Positions 56,467 to 64,000 of a DNA stretch of 64,000 nucleotides are shown in pieces. The stretch's first letter is position 1; each line of letters starts with the position of its first letter. The translations under genes were made by a program, and so were the position numbers. Source of the DNA: Prevotellaceae bacterium (GTDB taxonomy: Bacteria; Bacteroidota; Bacteroidia; Bacteroidales; UBA932). The stretch is taken from assembly GCA_031258195.1 (NCBI GenBank), contig JAIRNF010000020.1, forward strand, positions 62,001 to 126,000, in the 5' to 3' direction. Under the pieces are notes generated by a model. It ran no database searches. It worked only from the letters and a program-made list of their open reading frames with translations, and was not told the DNA's origin.

Positions 56467-56709
56467 CTATCGGGATACTCGAAATCGCTTATGTACTTTT
56501 ATGTACTTTCTGATATTGTTGTTGCTATCAAAGTATAGCTGTTGATTTCCATCAAAAGCATCATGTTCTGCTTGGAGTATGGATATGTCTGGAGTATTGA
56601 TAACAAAGCTTTTGGTAAAAATTTCATTTCCGCCTTGCACAATTTGTGCGTAAGCCGTTACCGATGCTGATAATATGAAAAGTATAAAAAGTAGCTGTTT
56701 TTTCATCAT
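56467..56709 (-). pseudogene. Secreted protein, N-terminal fragment broken by a 10-base duplication
   Basis: A signal peptide MMKKQLLFILFILSASVTAYA is followed by IVQGGNEIFTKSF and FDGNQQLYFDSNNNIRKYI. The reading then leaves frame at a perfect 10-base tandem duplication (56489-56508) and ends in VHKRFRVSR. Removing one copy restores KYISDFEYPDSRFLIGTTYNKF, which looks like the natural continuation. So the gene was probably longer and has also been joined to the restriction remnant further on. Family not recognised. Confidence 0.5.
56489..56508. repeat. 10-base perfect tandem duplication
   Basis: TTATGTACTT occurs twice head to tail. Ten is not a multiple of three, so it shifts the frame of the overlapping secreted-protein gene. 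Confidence 0.9.
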
Positions 56710-56841
56710 AAGCTTTAAATACTAGCATGTAAAAGTAAAGATAAGGTAATTTTGCTGGGTAGTTTACAAAAACTTAAACCGGTAATAGTTTTATCTCTGC
56801 AATAATTTTAATTACTTTGTGGAGGATAACGAAAGGGTAAT

Positions 56842-57405
56842 ATGGTAGAAGAAGTTAATATTGCAGCCATACTATACGATTTGCTTAGAGAGTACGGACG
56901 CATTTCGGTGCCTTGTTTGGGCAGCTTCGTAGCCGAATACCACTCTGCCGAAGCATCGGTTAATCGAAAGCAAATATACCCACCTTTCAAAGAAATAACC
57001 TTTAGTTCCCAAGAAATTTGGAACGATGAGCGTTTAGAACGAGAGCTGGCAAACCGGACGGGATGTACCATTGCCGAGGCTCGCGAGCAGGTTGCCTTTT
57101 GGGTTGATGAGCTCTGCTTCAAGCTTGGGGTAGAACGAAAAGTTGGGCTTGATAATCTGGGATATCTTACTATCTCAAGCGGTAATCAGGTTAGCTTTAC
57201 GCTCGACAAAGGAATAAACCTGCTGAAAGAAGCTTATGGTCTCACGCCTGTTGAGGTTAAAGATGTTCCTAAAGTGATGTTTGAAGAGGAGGGGCAGTTT
57301 AAGCCGTCAATCGCAAAGAGGAGAAAGGTCCATTACGATTGGATTATCTTTATTGGTGTGGTTATTGTAGTTGCTGTTTTGCTAGCCATTTACTACAATA
57401 AATAG
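56842..57405 (+). CDS. HU-CCDC81-type DNA-binding-fold protein with C-terminal membrane helix
   Basis: 187 residues. The first 60 (LYDLLREYGRISVPCLGSFVAEY with NRKQIYPPFKEITFSSQ) match the bacterial HU-CCDC81 domain 1, and residues 65-125 (LANRTGCTIAEAREQV, GLDNLGYLTIS) match domain 2. These usually continue into a linker, one membrane helix and a periplasmic SPOR domain. Here the protein has the helix (WIIFIGVVIVVAVLLAIYY) and then stops, so the peptidoglycan-binding part is missing. The role of the family is unknown; a link between the nucleoid and envelope has been supposed. Confidence 0.82.
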   Translation: MVEEVNIAAILYDLLREYGRISVPCLGSFVAEYHSAEASVNRKQIYPPFKEITFSSQEIWNDERLERELANRTGCTIAEAREQVAFWVDELCFKLGVERKVGLDNLGYLTISSGNQVSFTLDKGINLLKEAYGLTPVEVKDVPKVMFEEEGQFKPSIAKRRKVHYDWIIFIGVVIVVAVLLAIYYNK

Positions 57406-57408
57406 CAA

Positions 57409-58780
57409 TTATAGCCGGCTTATTAAAGAGCGAATAAAAGGAGGGCGAACATCTTCCTTCTCGCCAAGTCGTACAACAATAATATTCTTTTTGGGATCTA
57501 CAAGTATCCATTGGTGCGAAATACCTTCGGCGGTAAATTGAGCGCTTTCGTTAGGGTATAGTTCTAAGCACCAAAGCGTTTCTTTATCGCCCTTAACCTG
57601 TTGCATATCTACAAACTTACTGCCCGGATATTCTCTTTCCGCATATTGTCTTGCGCTAATGGAGTTTGTAAAAAGTGATTTGCGAGAGAATATATAGCTT
57701 TACAAACCTTGTTCGGCTGGTGTTTTTGCTGCTCTATCACCATGGCTCCACCAGTGGTACTGATATCCTAAACAGTTGGTATCCGGAGTTGTTGATTTGG
57801 CAACCCAATCGGCGGAAACGATTTGTTTACCATTCCGGCTTCCTTGGTTAAGATATAATCGCCCTATCTTTGCCAGGTCGATAGCCGTTGCGTTTACTCC
57901 CACATGGGCTCTGTTTGATCGGTGACGCTTATCGTCAATATCCCATGTAGCACGGTTTTCCATGCCCGGCGGAACCCAAACTTTTTCTTGTAGGTATTCG
58001 CTAAGATTTCTTCCTGTGGGTGGCTTTTTCAACTACTCCTCCCAGCAATGATGTTACAAGGCTTTGATACTCAAAAACCTCTCCCGGTTCATGCTTAAAT
58101 TTTGCTCGTTTTACTTTTCCTAAGTGATTTGCGCCATAGTAAAGACGTGTTGCTTTTGATCGTGGAAAGTAGTTGTCCTCGTTAAACTTAAAGCAAGCAC
58201 GCATATTTAACAGATGTTCAATCGTTAAACGTCCGAATTTTGAATCTTTATTTTTCAGCTCAGGTACATATTTTGTTACAGGATCGTGAACGCTTTCTAT
58301 GTATCCTTCATCTACAGCAATGCCCGTAAGCAATGAGGTAATAGATTTTGAGACGGAGAGGTTTTTTGAAATGGAATCACGCTTATATCCTCTGAAGTAT
58401 TGTTCATATAAAAAAATAGAGTCGTTCCTGATTACCAAAAATGCAGTAATGGTCGTTTTTTCTCTCAAGTAATCCTCAAAATTCATTTTTATTGTATCTG
58501 TTGCTCCTTTGGAATACAAGGAAATCGTTCTTCCTTTAAAAATCTTCTCATTTCCTTTTTTGAAGTGAAAAACGCTATCACTCGGAATCATTTCAGATGG
58601 TGAAATATTTTGTGGTCGGAAATATTGGGACCCCAATGTGGCATAGCGCGGGTAAATGAACACGATTGAAATAGAGTGGTAGTAAGTAAAAGGAGAATCT
58701 CGATCTTTGTTTTCATAAGGGAAAGGGGTAAATAGTAAATCTTTTAATAGTCTTATTTTAACAAAACGATAGAAAACCAT
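57409..58780 (-). pseudogene. Beta-lactamase-fold serine hydrolase (6-aminohexanoate-dimer hydrolase-like), broken
   Basis: Read leftward: IRNDSIFLYEQYFRGYKRDS, then the SxxK site LSVSKSITSLLTGIAVDEGYI, HEPGEVFEYQSLVTSLLGGV (with the YxS/N site), a frameshift near 58015-58030, GRNLSEYLQEKVWVPPGMEN, VNATAIDLAKIGRLYLNQG, a stop near 57700, and finally SARQYAERE and ISHQWILVDPKKNIIVVRLG. All parts of an exported class C-like hydrolase are there but split into at least three frames. The N-terminal 80 residues are hydrophobic and may hold the membrane anchor. Confidence 0.82.
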
Positions 58781-58801
58781 AAATGTTGCGAATTAATCTA
58801 A

Positions 58802-58948
58802 AAATGAGGCTGTCTAAAAAGTAAACAAACATGTCATTCCGACCGAAAGGAGGAACCTGTCTGTAAGCGGCAAGACGCTATAAGCGAACAGATAGTTCAC
58901 ATTCGTTCGACATGACGAAGTAATAAAACTTTTTAGACAACCTCATTT
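58802..58948. repeat. MITE-like element with 21-base terminal inverted repeats
   Basis: The left end (58802-58822, GAGGCTGTCTAAAAAGT core) and right end (58928-58948) are inverted copies with one mismatch. Inside are two diverged hairpin units of the common repeat family (58833-58856 and 58895-58916). The right end overlaps the prfB stop codon. The ends resemble insertion-sequence termini, but no transposase is coded. Confidence 0.6.
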
Positions 58949-60033
58949 ATTTTCCTGAAAACTGCAGTAGGTATTCTTTCATAAATTGGTTAAGGTCTCC
59001 ATCAAGTACGCCTTGCGTGTCCGAAGTTTGATAGCCGGCGCGGTGGTCTTTAACCCTTCTGTCGTCTAGTACGTAGCTGCGAATTTGCGACCCCCATTCA
59101 ATTTTTTTCTTCTGGCTTTCCAGTTCCGATTGAGTTTCTTTACGCTTTTGCAGCTCGATATCGTATAGGTGTGATTTAAGGATGCGAAGGGCGTTCTGGC
59201 GGTTATCGAACTGCGAGCGGGTCTCTGTATTTTCAACAACAATACCCGATGGGATATGCTTTACACGTACGCCTGTTTCAACCTTGTTTACATTCTGTCC
59301 CCCGGCGCCACTTGATCGAAATGTGTCCCACTCGAGGTCGGATGGATTTATGTTAACCTCAATTGTATCGTCAACGGCAGGATAAACAAATACGGAGGCA
59401 AACGAGGTCATTCGTTTATTATTGGCGTTAAACGGAGAAGGGCGGACAAGCCGATGCACGCCAATTTCTGCTTTAAGGTAGCCGTAGGCAAACTCACCTT
59501 CAAACTCAATAGTTGCCGATTTTATTCCTGCCTCATCGCCTTCCTGAACGTGCATTAGCGTTGTTTTGTAGCCGTTACGCTCTCCCCAGCGTAAGTACAT
59601 ACGCATAAGCATGGACGCCCAGTCGTCGCTTTCGGTTCCTCCTGCGCCGGAGTTTATTTTCAGGATAGCCCCCAGCTTATCCTCTTCGGCACTAAGCATG
59701 CTGCGCATTTCTAAATCCTCTAGCCGCTCAAGCGATTTATCATACTGTTCGTCAACTTCTGCTTCCTCTGCCTCCCCTTCTTTGGCAAAATCAAACAGCA
59801 CCTGAAGATCGTCTATATTCTTAGCAACTTCTTCGTATCGTTGTACCCACGATTTGAGATAAGCAACCGTTTTTAGTTGCTCTTCTGCCTGTTTGGGGTT
59901 ATCCCAGAAAGATGGGTCTTGGGTTTTTTGCTCTTCTTCTTCCAGCTTTATGCGTTTGCTGTCTATGTCAAAGATGCCTCCTCAACGCGGAGACGCGTTG
60001 TACCAGCAGCTTAAGCGTGTCGGTAGTTATCAT
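58947..60033 (-). CDS. prfB: Peptide chain release factor 2, with programmed +1 frameshift
   Basis: The gene starts at the ATG at 60033 and reads 21 codons to CTT TGA C (59968-59973 area). An AGGAGG lies three bases before CTT (59977-59982), exactly the spacing of the known RF2 frameshift signal. A +1 shift over the TGA gives Leu-Asp and the full 361-residue factor. Downstream it has the stop-codon recognition motif SPF (RLVRPSPFNAN) and the catalytic GGQ (SSGAGGQNVNKVETGVRVKH). It releases peptides at UGA and UAA and its own level controls the frameshift. A TACCTTTG box is at 60057-60064. Confidence 0.97.
59968..59982 (-). promoter_or_regulatory. RF2 autoregulatory frameshift site
   Basis: The minus strand reads AGGAGG, CAT, CTT, TGA followed by C. 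The internal Shine-Dalgarno word is a strict match, although AGGAGG is absent from ordinary gene starts in this window. Confidence 0.95.
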
Positions 60034-60056
60034 TGTATAATGCTTTTACAGAAGTA

Positions 60057-60064
60057 CAAAGGTA
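60057..60064 (-). promoter_or_regulatory. -7 box for prfB
   Basis: The minus strand reads TACCTTTG, 24 bases before the ATG at 60033. Confidence 0.5.
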
Positions 60065-60122
60065 GCTTAAATTTTATCCACTATCCGCACATTTTTCCGT
60101 TACGTTCTACTATAAAAATAGA

Positions 60123-60154
60123 AGAGGTATAGATTTTTAGTTGTCTATACCTCT
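60123..60154 (-). terminator. Terminator after rsgA
   Basis: A perfect 11-bp stem (60123-60133 with 60144-60154), loop of ten; the minus strand continues with a T-run. Confidence 0.85.
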
Positions 60155-60168
60155 CTAACGTGTGGAGG

Positions 60169-61224
60169 TTAATGAATTCCTTTAATTTTCTTCACTTCAT
60201 CTACAAGTTTTGAAAAAGACTTTTCTTTTTTTCGTTTTTCATGCTCCGAAGTGGAAAAATGCCATGCTTCTCGCCGAAGCTTCAGATAGCTCTCATAAAC
60301 TTTATAGTCTAATGTGCCGCTGTGTACCGCTTCTAAAACGGTACAATAGGGCTCGTTGATATGCTCGCAATCTTTGAAGCGACACGATTTAGCAAAGTCG
60401 GAAATATCTAACACTTCTGTAAGCGAGTCGGGATTGTCCACAGTTAATCCAAACTCCCGAACGCCCGGGGTGTCGATTAAAACACCAGAACTATCCATCA
60501 AGACCATTTCCCGGCGGGTTGAAGTATGTCGCCCTTTTCCTGTGGATAGGCTTATGTCGGAGGTAAGCAATACCGATTTTTCGCAAAGCGCGTTAACCAG
60601 CGAGCTTTTACCAACACCTGATGAGCCGACAAACACAACCGTTTCGCCTTCCGATATAGATTCCCGTAACTGCAGAATGGCTTCGAGTTGATATGTACTT
60701 GTGAAAAATACGGGTATCTGACGGCTAATGTGTTTTAACTGACTTTCAACACTCTGCCTGTCAAAGCCTAAATCGGCTTTATTGAGCACCAATACGGGGT
60801 TGATATTTTCTTCTAATATCTGTACCATAAAACGCTCGGCTCTGCGAACGTTGAAGTTATCATCAAGCCCTAGTACAATAAATGCCTTATTAACATACGA
60901 AACGATGGCTTGTTTGTCGGCAACTGTTCCGCTTTTCTTACGATACAATGTCCGTTCGCGAGGTAGCATATCGACTATAATGCCTTTGCCTTCGTCGAAG
61001 GGTTGAAAAATAACCCAGTCGCCCACACAAGGCAGCTCAAAATCAGATTTTCCATACATCGTATTTCCTGTTAACTCGCACTGGAACAACCCGTGTTCAG
61101 AAACGATTTCGTAACATGTCCGGTGTACTATGGCGACACGACCGTGAGTAAGGATGCTATATGCCGATTTTTGTTTCAGCTGGTTTAGCTTATCGCTCCA
61201 ACCATATGTATTTAGATTAATCAT
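60169..61224 (-). CDS. rsgA: Ribosome small-subunit-dependent GTPase A
   Basis: 351 residues with a circularly permuted GTPase: G4 (LVLNKADLG) comes before G1 ([15 protein letters not shown]) and G3 ([12 protein letters not shown]), after an N-terminal OB fold. The C-terminal zinc finger is [14 protein letters not shown]. It helps late maturation of the 30S subunit. The start overlaps the preceding methyltransferase stop by four bases (ATGA). Confidence 0.97.
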   Translation of the reverse strand: MINLNTYGWSDKLNQLKQKSAYSILTHGRVAIVHRTCYEIVSEHGLFQCELTGNTMYGKSDFELPCVGDWVIFQPFDEGKGIIVDMLPRERTLYRKKSGTVADKQAIVSYVNKAFIVLGLDDNFNVRRAERFMVQILEENINPVLVLNKADLGFDRQSVESQLKHISRQIPVFFTSTYQLEAILQLRESISEGETVVFVGSSGVGKSSLVNALCEKSVLLTSDISLSTGKGRHTSTRREMVLMDSSGVLIDTPGVREFGLTVDNPDSLTEVLDISDFAKSCRFKDCEHINEPYCTVLEAVHSGTLDYKVYESYLKLRREAWHFSTSEHEKRKKEKSFSKLVDEVKKIKGIH

Positions 61225-62000
61225 TGCTCTATCTTTTTTGCGATAAAAAACACATAACCGTAGAATTCCTTATACTTACTGTATAATTCTTCTTCACGAG
61301 ATTGATGTGCCATAAATTCCTCGGCAGCTTTATTACCTGCGTATTTATTTAGAAATAGCCCCTGAACTTTAGCTTTTGGAGCAAAATAATGCTCTGCCCA
61401 GCAATTCTCTGGCAGAATAAAGGTAGCAACCGGAATATATCCTGCTTTCTGTATCTGAGCTACTTTATTGGGAATCGTATCTATCTCCGGATAATGTTCC
61501 ATCCAGTAATTATAAATCTCTTCCGGGCGTTCGTCCGTAAACCACGCGCTTTCGGATACGGCAATATACCCACCTGTTTTCAAATACTTACGCCACTCAT
61601 TCAATCCCTGTTTAAAGCCGATATTATAAATAGCTCCTTCCGACCAGATCAAGTCTAATTCCTCGTGCTGAAAAGGGAGGTTATCCATTGAGCCTACAAT
61701 ACCTTTTACCCTGTTTTGCAAGCCTAATCGCTCTGCGTTACGATTAAAGATATTGATAAAATTGGGGAATAGGTCGAGCCCGGTAATATGTCCCGGTGCG
61801 TGCCGCGCCAATACCATTGTCTGTCCGCCAGTGCCACAACCAATGTCGGCTATGCAGGATCGTTCGGTCAGATTGTCAATAAAACTCAGAGCTTTTATTG
61901 TTACTTCGGGGCTTCCGGGTCCTTGTCGCTCCATATAGGAAAAAAACTCGCAGATTAAGTTAAAATCGAATTCGTGTATAGTTTTATTTTCGTTACTCAT
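61221..62000 (-). CDS. Class I SAM-dependent methyltransferase
   Basis: I chose the ATG at 62000 ([20 protein letters not shown]), which is the usual beginning of this group; an ATG at 62033 would add eleven residues. Motif I is [16 protein letters not shown], followed by [22 protein letters not shown] and [13 protein letters not shown]. About 259 residues. The closest group I recall is small-molecule methyltransferases of unknown substrate in Bacteroidales. It is translationally coupled to rsgA. Confidence 0.85.
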   Translation of the reverse strand: MSNENKTIHEFDFNLICEFFSYMERQGPGSPEVTIKALSFIDNLTERSCIADIGCGTGGQTMVLARHAPGHITGLDLFPNFINIFNRNAERLGLQNRVKGIVGSMDNLPFQHEELDLIWSEGAIYNIGFKQGLNEWRKYLKTGGYIAVSESAWFTDERPEEIYNYWMEHYPEIDTIPNKVAQIQKAGYIPVATFILPENCWAEHYFAPKAKVQGLFLNKYAGNKAAEEFMAHQSREEELYSKYKEFYGYVFFIAKKIEQ

Positions 62001-62033
62001 TATTTTACTGTGTTTTGCGTACGCCAAAAGCAT

Positions 62034-62366
62034 AACAATACGTTAATTATTGTACGCAGATTAAAAATTAAAATTATAGCAATGCTAAAATCACCCCCGA
62101 AAAGAGCTATTCGAGAGTAAACGAAAGGACAACCTGTACAGAAAGTACAGATTGTTTACTACACCAAATCCGATTTAAGTAAAGTCTTAAACATACCGCA
62201 AAGATAGGTAATATTTTGTTTGACAGAAAATGAGCAGCAGTGACTGAAATATTATCTTTCGCAATAAGCCGTTTGAAATATCTATGCTATACCTATTGCG
62301 TTGGAATATAGCTATCCCAACGCAACATATTTATACGTATATAATTTATGTAGAGGGTGGTATATA
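62034..62366. other. Non-coding gap with a long leader for the methyltransferase-rsgA pair
   Basis: A TATCTTTG box on the minus strand (62199-62206) predicts a leader of roughly 190 bases before the ATG at 62000. I see no known riboswitch in it. Nothing else is recognised in the gap. Confidence 0.4.
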
Positions 62367-62869
62367 TTATACTTTTTGGTACCTCTTTAAAGCTGTTGTC
62401 AACTTTTGCATGGAAAAGAAGATCCGACTTTTTACAGTCCCGATCTTCAAATTCAGTTTTTCAGAGATTTCTCTATACTTATAACCAGAAATATGCATTT
62501 GAAACGGAATACGAAACTCCAGCTCCAGCTGGCTGATTTTCCGCCTAGCCTTATCGTACGCCGTATCCGACTCCGGTGTCGGCTGCGTAGGTCGGCTGTT
62601 CATGATGTACTGGCTATCGCTGCCGTCCAGCGCCATGTCGTGCTTTACGTTCTTCCGGTAGATGTTGATAAACGTATTCTTCATAATCGTAAACGCCCAC
62701 GCCTTTAAGTTCGTATCCTCCTGGTCTTGTCTTGATAGGTTAGCGCCTTGAGCAGCGTTTCTTGCACCAAATCTTCGGCATCCTTGCCGTTTGCTGTTAA
62801 GTTCAGCGCAAAGCACTCAAGGCTGGGTTGTAGGGTCATTAGCTCGTTGCTGAATATTGTTGCTTCCAT
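62367..62869 (-). pseudogene. ECF-type RNA polymerase sigma factor, frameshifted
   Basis: From the ATG at 62869 the protein reads MEATIFSNELMTLQPSLECF, LTANGKDAEDLVQETLLKALTYQDK, the region 2 of an ECF sigma factor. Then a frameshift near 62720 moves it to QEDTNLKAWAFTIMKNTFINIYRKN, and region 4 follows intact (ISQLELEFRIPFQMHISGYKYREISEKLNLKIGTVKSRI). A single base loss explains it. It may be a recent mutation, a sequence error or a dead gene. No anti-sigma gene is next to it. Confidence 0.85.
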
Positions 62870-63067
62870 AATGGCCGTGAATTTTTTATTCTGTTATTGT
62901 ATATTATTAAAAGTTTCGCTTCCGAAGTTTTTTGTTCCGATAGTTTGTCGATTTCTGATGATTGTTACTTAATACAGGTACTTAATTGCTTATTGATGAT
63001 TTTTGGCGAAACGCTATTTGTTTAATTATATATATAACACTATTGAAAATCATCATAAATTATTTCT

Positions 63068-63075
63068 TATCTTTG
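63068..63075 (+). promoter_or_regulatory. -7 box for the RiPP precursor
   Basis: TATCTTTG matches the consensus, about 97 bases before the precursor ATG. A TTG at 63043-63045 is 22 bases upstream, slightly far for a -33 element. Confidence 0.45.
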
Positions 63076-63171
63076 AAATAAGTGTAGTTTATGTAAATCT
63101 ATTTTCATAATTATTTTATCATGCGAAAACCGAAAAGCATAAGAGTAGGCAAAACATAATATTTAGGAACT

Positions 63172-63390
63172 ATGAAAAAATTAAAATTTTCAGTTATTGA
63201 ACCCTCTTCAGAAATTGATTTTTTTGTTAAGAATGAAGTTCTTTCGCTAACTGATATGTCTAAAATTCAAGGCGGTATGCATCCATGCGGGCATTGTAAT
63301 TTTGATGTTACCATCAATATTTGTGGCGTCAGAATTGGCTGTGACGTAAAATGTAATATGCCCCCTATGGTTTCGTGTTGTATGAAGTAA
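63172..63390 (+). CDS. Cys-rich RiPP precursor peptide with GG leader
   Basis: 72 residues. The leader (KLKFSVIEPSSEIDFFVKNE) ends with LSLTDMSKIQGG, the double-glycine style of Bacteroidales natural-product precursors that are cut and exported by C39-type transporters. The core after GG has seven cysteines in 37 residues (PCGHC, NIC, IGC, VKC, SCC), a good substrate for thioether formation by a radical SAM/SPASM enzyme, which is coded just downstream. The mature product and its activity are unknown. Start codon chosen by the -7 box and the typical MKKLKF opening. Confidence 0.82.
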   Translation: MKKLKFSVIEPSSEIDFFVKNEVLSLTDMSKIQGGMHPCGHCNFDVTINICGVRIGCDVKCNMPPMVSCCMK

Positions 63391-63434
63391 TTATATTTTA
63401 GGTGGAAAAAGAACTTTTCCACCTAAAATATAAT
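63390..63434 (+). promoter_or_regulatory. 20-bp perfect hairpin between precursor and maturase
   Basis: 63390-63409 pairs with 63415-63434 around a 5-base loop. There is no T-run after it, so it is not a standard terminator. It may stabilise the precursor mRNA, or reduce read-through into the maturase so that peptide is made in excess over enzyme. Confidence 0.75.
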
Positions 63435-63467
63435 TGAATAACAATATGTTAATAGTATTACTATAAT

Positions 63468-63704
63468 ATGGAATGGTCTAAATACAATTTTCTATTTGAG
63501 TCAGAGAAATACGGATATTTATTATATAATTCTGCTTCAGGCGTTTTTTTTCAATTTGAAGATAAAGACGAAATTGAGAAGTTGAAAAACCATCCAGAGT
63601 TATTAGAAAAATATGAGAAGGCTCAATTTTTAAGAGATGCCAAGATATTTACCGAAATAGATGATGATATTGTAGCAAAAAAAGACTGCAAGAAATGCTT
63701 TTAA
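63468..63704 (+). CDS. N-terminal domain of the radical SAM peptide maturase, split by a shift at A7
   Basis: 78 residues: WSKYNFLFESEKYGYLLYNS is the standard opening of radical SAM/SPASM Cys-rich peptide maturases, where it forms the first 80 residues of one long protein. Here the frame closes with DDDIVAKKDCKKCF. A run of seven A (63677-63683) lies in the slippery arrangement A-AAA-AAA; a -1 shift there gives KKRLQEMLLRHDIAN and enters the radical SAM frame. So this is either half of a frameshift-produced fusion, a free partner protein of the maturase, or a damaged gene. Confidence 0.8.
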   Translation: MEWSKYNFLFESEKYGYLLYNSASGVFFQFEDKDEIEKLKNHPELLEKYEKAQFLRDAKIFTEIDDDIVAKKDCKKCF

Positions 63705-64000
63705 GGCACGACATTGCAAATATAGCGTTAACCGTTGTTCCCACTCAAGCATGTAATTTTAAGTGTACCTATTGTTATGAATCAAGTCGCCCAAATAATT
63801 ATATGAATAAAGAAGTGGCAGATAAGTTAGTTAAATATATTGCAAGTATGAGTGATAGGTTGGACTTTCTTCAAATATCATGGTATGGCGGTGAGCCATT
63901 ATTAGCGATAAATCAAATAGTATCTTTAACTAAAGAATTCGAAAAGCTTAATATAAAAAGTTATATGGCATCCATTGTGACAAATGGGTATTTATTAAAT
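63695..64000 (+). CDS. Radical SAM peptide maturase (SPASM type), cut by the window edge
   Basis: The ATG at 63695 overlaps the preceding stop by ten bases. LTVVPTQACNFKCTYCYESS carries the CxxxCxxC cluster motif, and LQISWYGGEPLLA is the GGEP SAM-binding strand; IVTNGYLL follows. It should modify the cysteine-rich precursor upstream, probably by cysteine-to-alpha- or beta-carbon thioether links. The SPASM domain lies outside the window. If the -1 shift at the A7 run is used, the true start is 63468. Confidence 0.9.
   Translation, partial: MLLRHDIANIALTVVPTQACNFKCTYCYESSRPNNYMNKEVADKLVKYIASMSDRLDFLQISWYGGEPLLAINQIVSLTKEFEKLNIKSYMASIVTNGYLLN

Noticed and set aside
63121..63159. A 12-codon frame before the RiPP precursor as a leader peptide
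   Set aside because: Short, basic, without ribosome binding signal or regulatory stem; no support beyond the ATG.

Overview
The window looks like chromosomal DNA of a Bacteroidota bacterium, most likely Bacteroidales. Evidence: many genes are preceded by the TAnnTTTG -7 box typical of this phylum; AGGAGG ribosome binding sites are nearly absent from gene starts; lipoproteins with Bacteroidota-style signal peptides, TonB proteins, a porin O/P protein, HU-CCDC81, a sufBCD cluster and GG-leader peptides are all present. Housekeeping genes are intact. Accessory genes are heavily eroded: about a dozen frameshifted, nonsense-mutated or truncated genes lie between them. I read this as ongoing gene decay, perhaps in a host-associated lineage, but some frameshifts could be assembly errors.

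Layout. 1-3.3 kb: end of an efflux membrane-fusion gene, then a decayed cluster (STM4013-like hydrolase, HAD fragment, STM4011-like and STM4012-like radical SAM genes). 3.3-9.3 kb: SMP-30-like lipoprotein, trmN6, a DUF2971 gene, aspS, a beta-lactamase-fold lipoprotein. 9.3-15 kb: TonB, then sufB-pnuC-sufC-sufD with pnuC inserted in the Suf cluster. 15-20 kb: lipoprotein, nadA, alcohol dehydrogenase pseudogene, ruvB, chloramphenicol acetyltransferase pseudogene, GNAT. 20-28.5 kb: M14 peptidase, NlpE-like lipoprotein, flippase, patatin/barrel protein, cyclophilin lipoprotein, pheS. 28.7-40 kb: broken anSME-like radical SAM gene, dut, TPR lipoprotein, EnvC-like protein, ybeY, mnmG followed by two parS-like palindromes, ade, uvrC. 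40-43 kb: decayed TonB-domain and DUF3788 genes, a porin. 43-54 kb: L-2-hydroxyglutarate oxidase, then a surface-glycan region with a YfhO-like protein, glycosyltransferases, a flippase, and a tightly coupled methyltransferase-HAD-nucleotidyltransferase-LicD-glycosyltransferase operon. 54-58.8 kb: tRNA-Gly, tRNA-Leu, remains of a restriction enzyme, an HU-like membrane protein, a broken serine hydrolase. 58.9-62 kb: prfB with a programmed frameshift, rsgA, a methyltransferase. 62.3-64 kb: a frameshifted ECF sigma factor and the start of a ribosomally made peptide (RiPP) cluster with a Cys-rich GG-leader precursor and a radical SAM maturase split at a run of seven A.

A family of palindromic repeats sits in many intergenic gaps. 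Each arm is itself a small hairpin, and both stem levels covary between copies. The best candidates for new biology are the terminal RiPP cluster, this repeat family, and the LicD operon.
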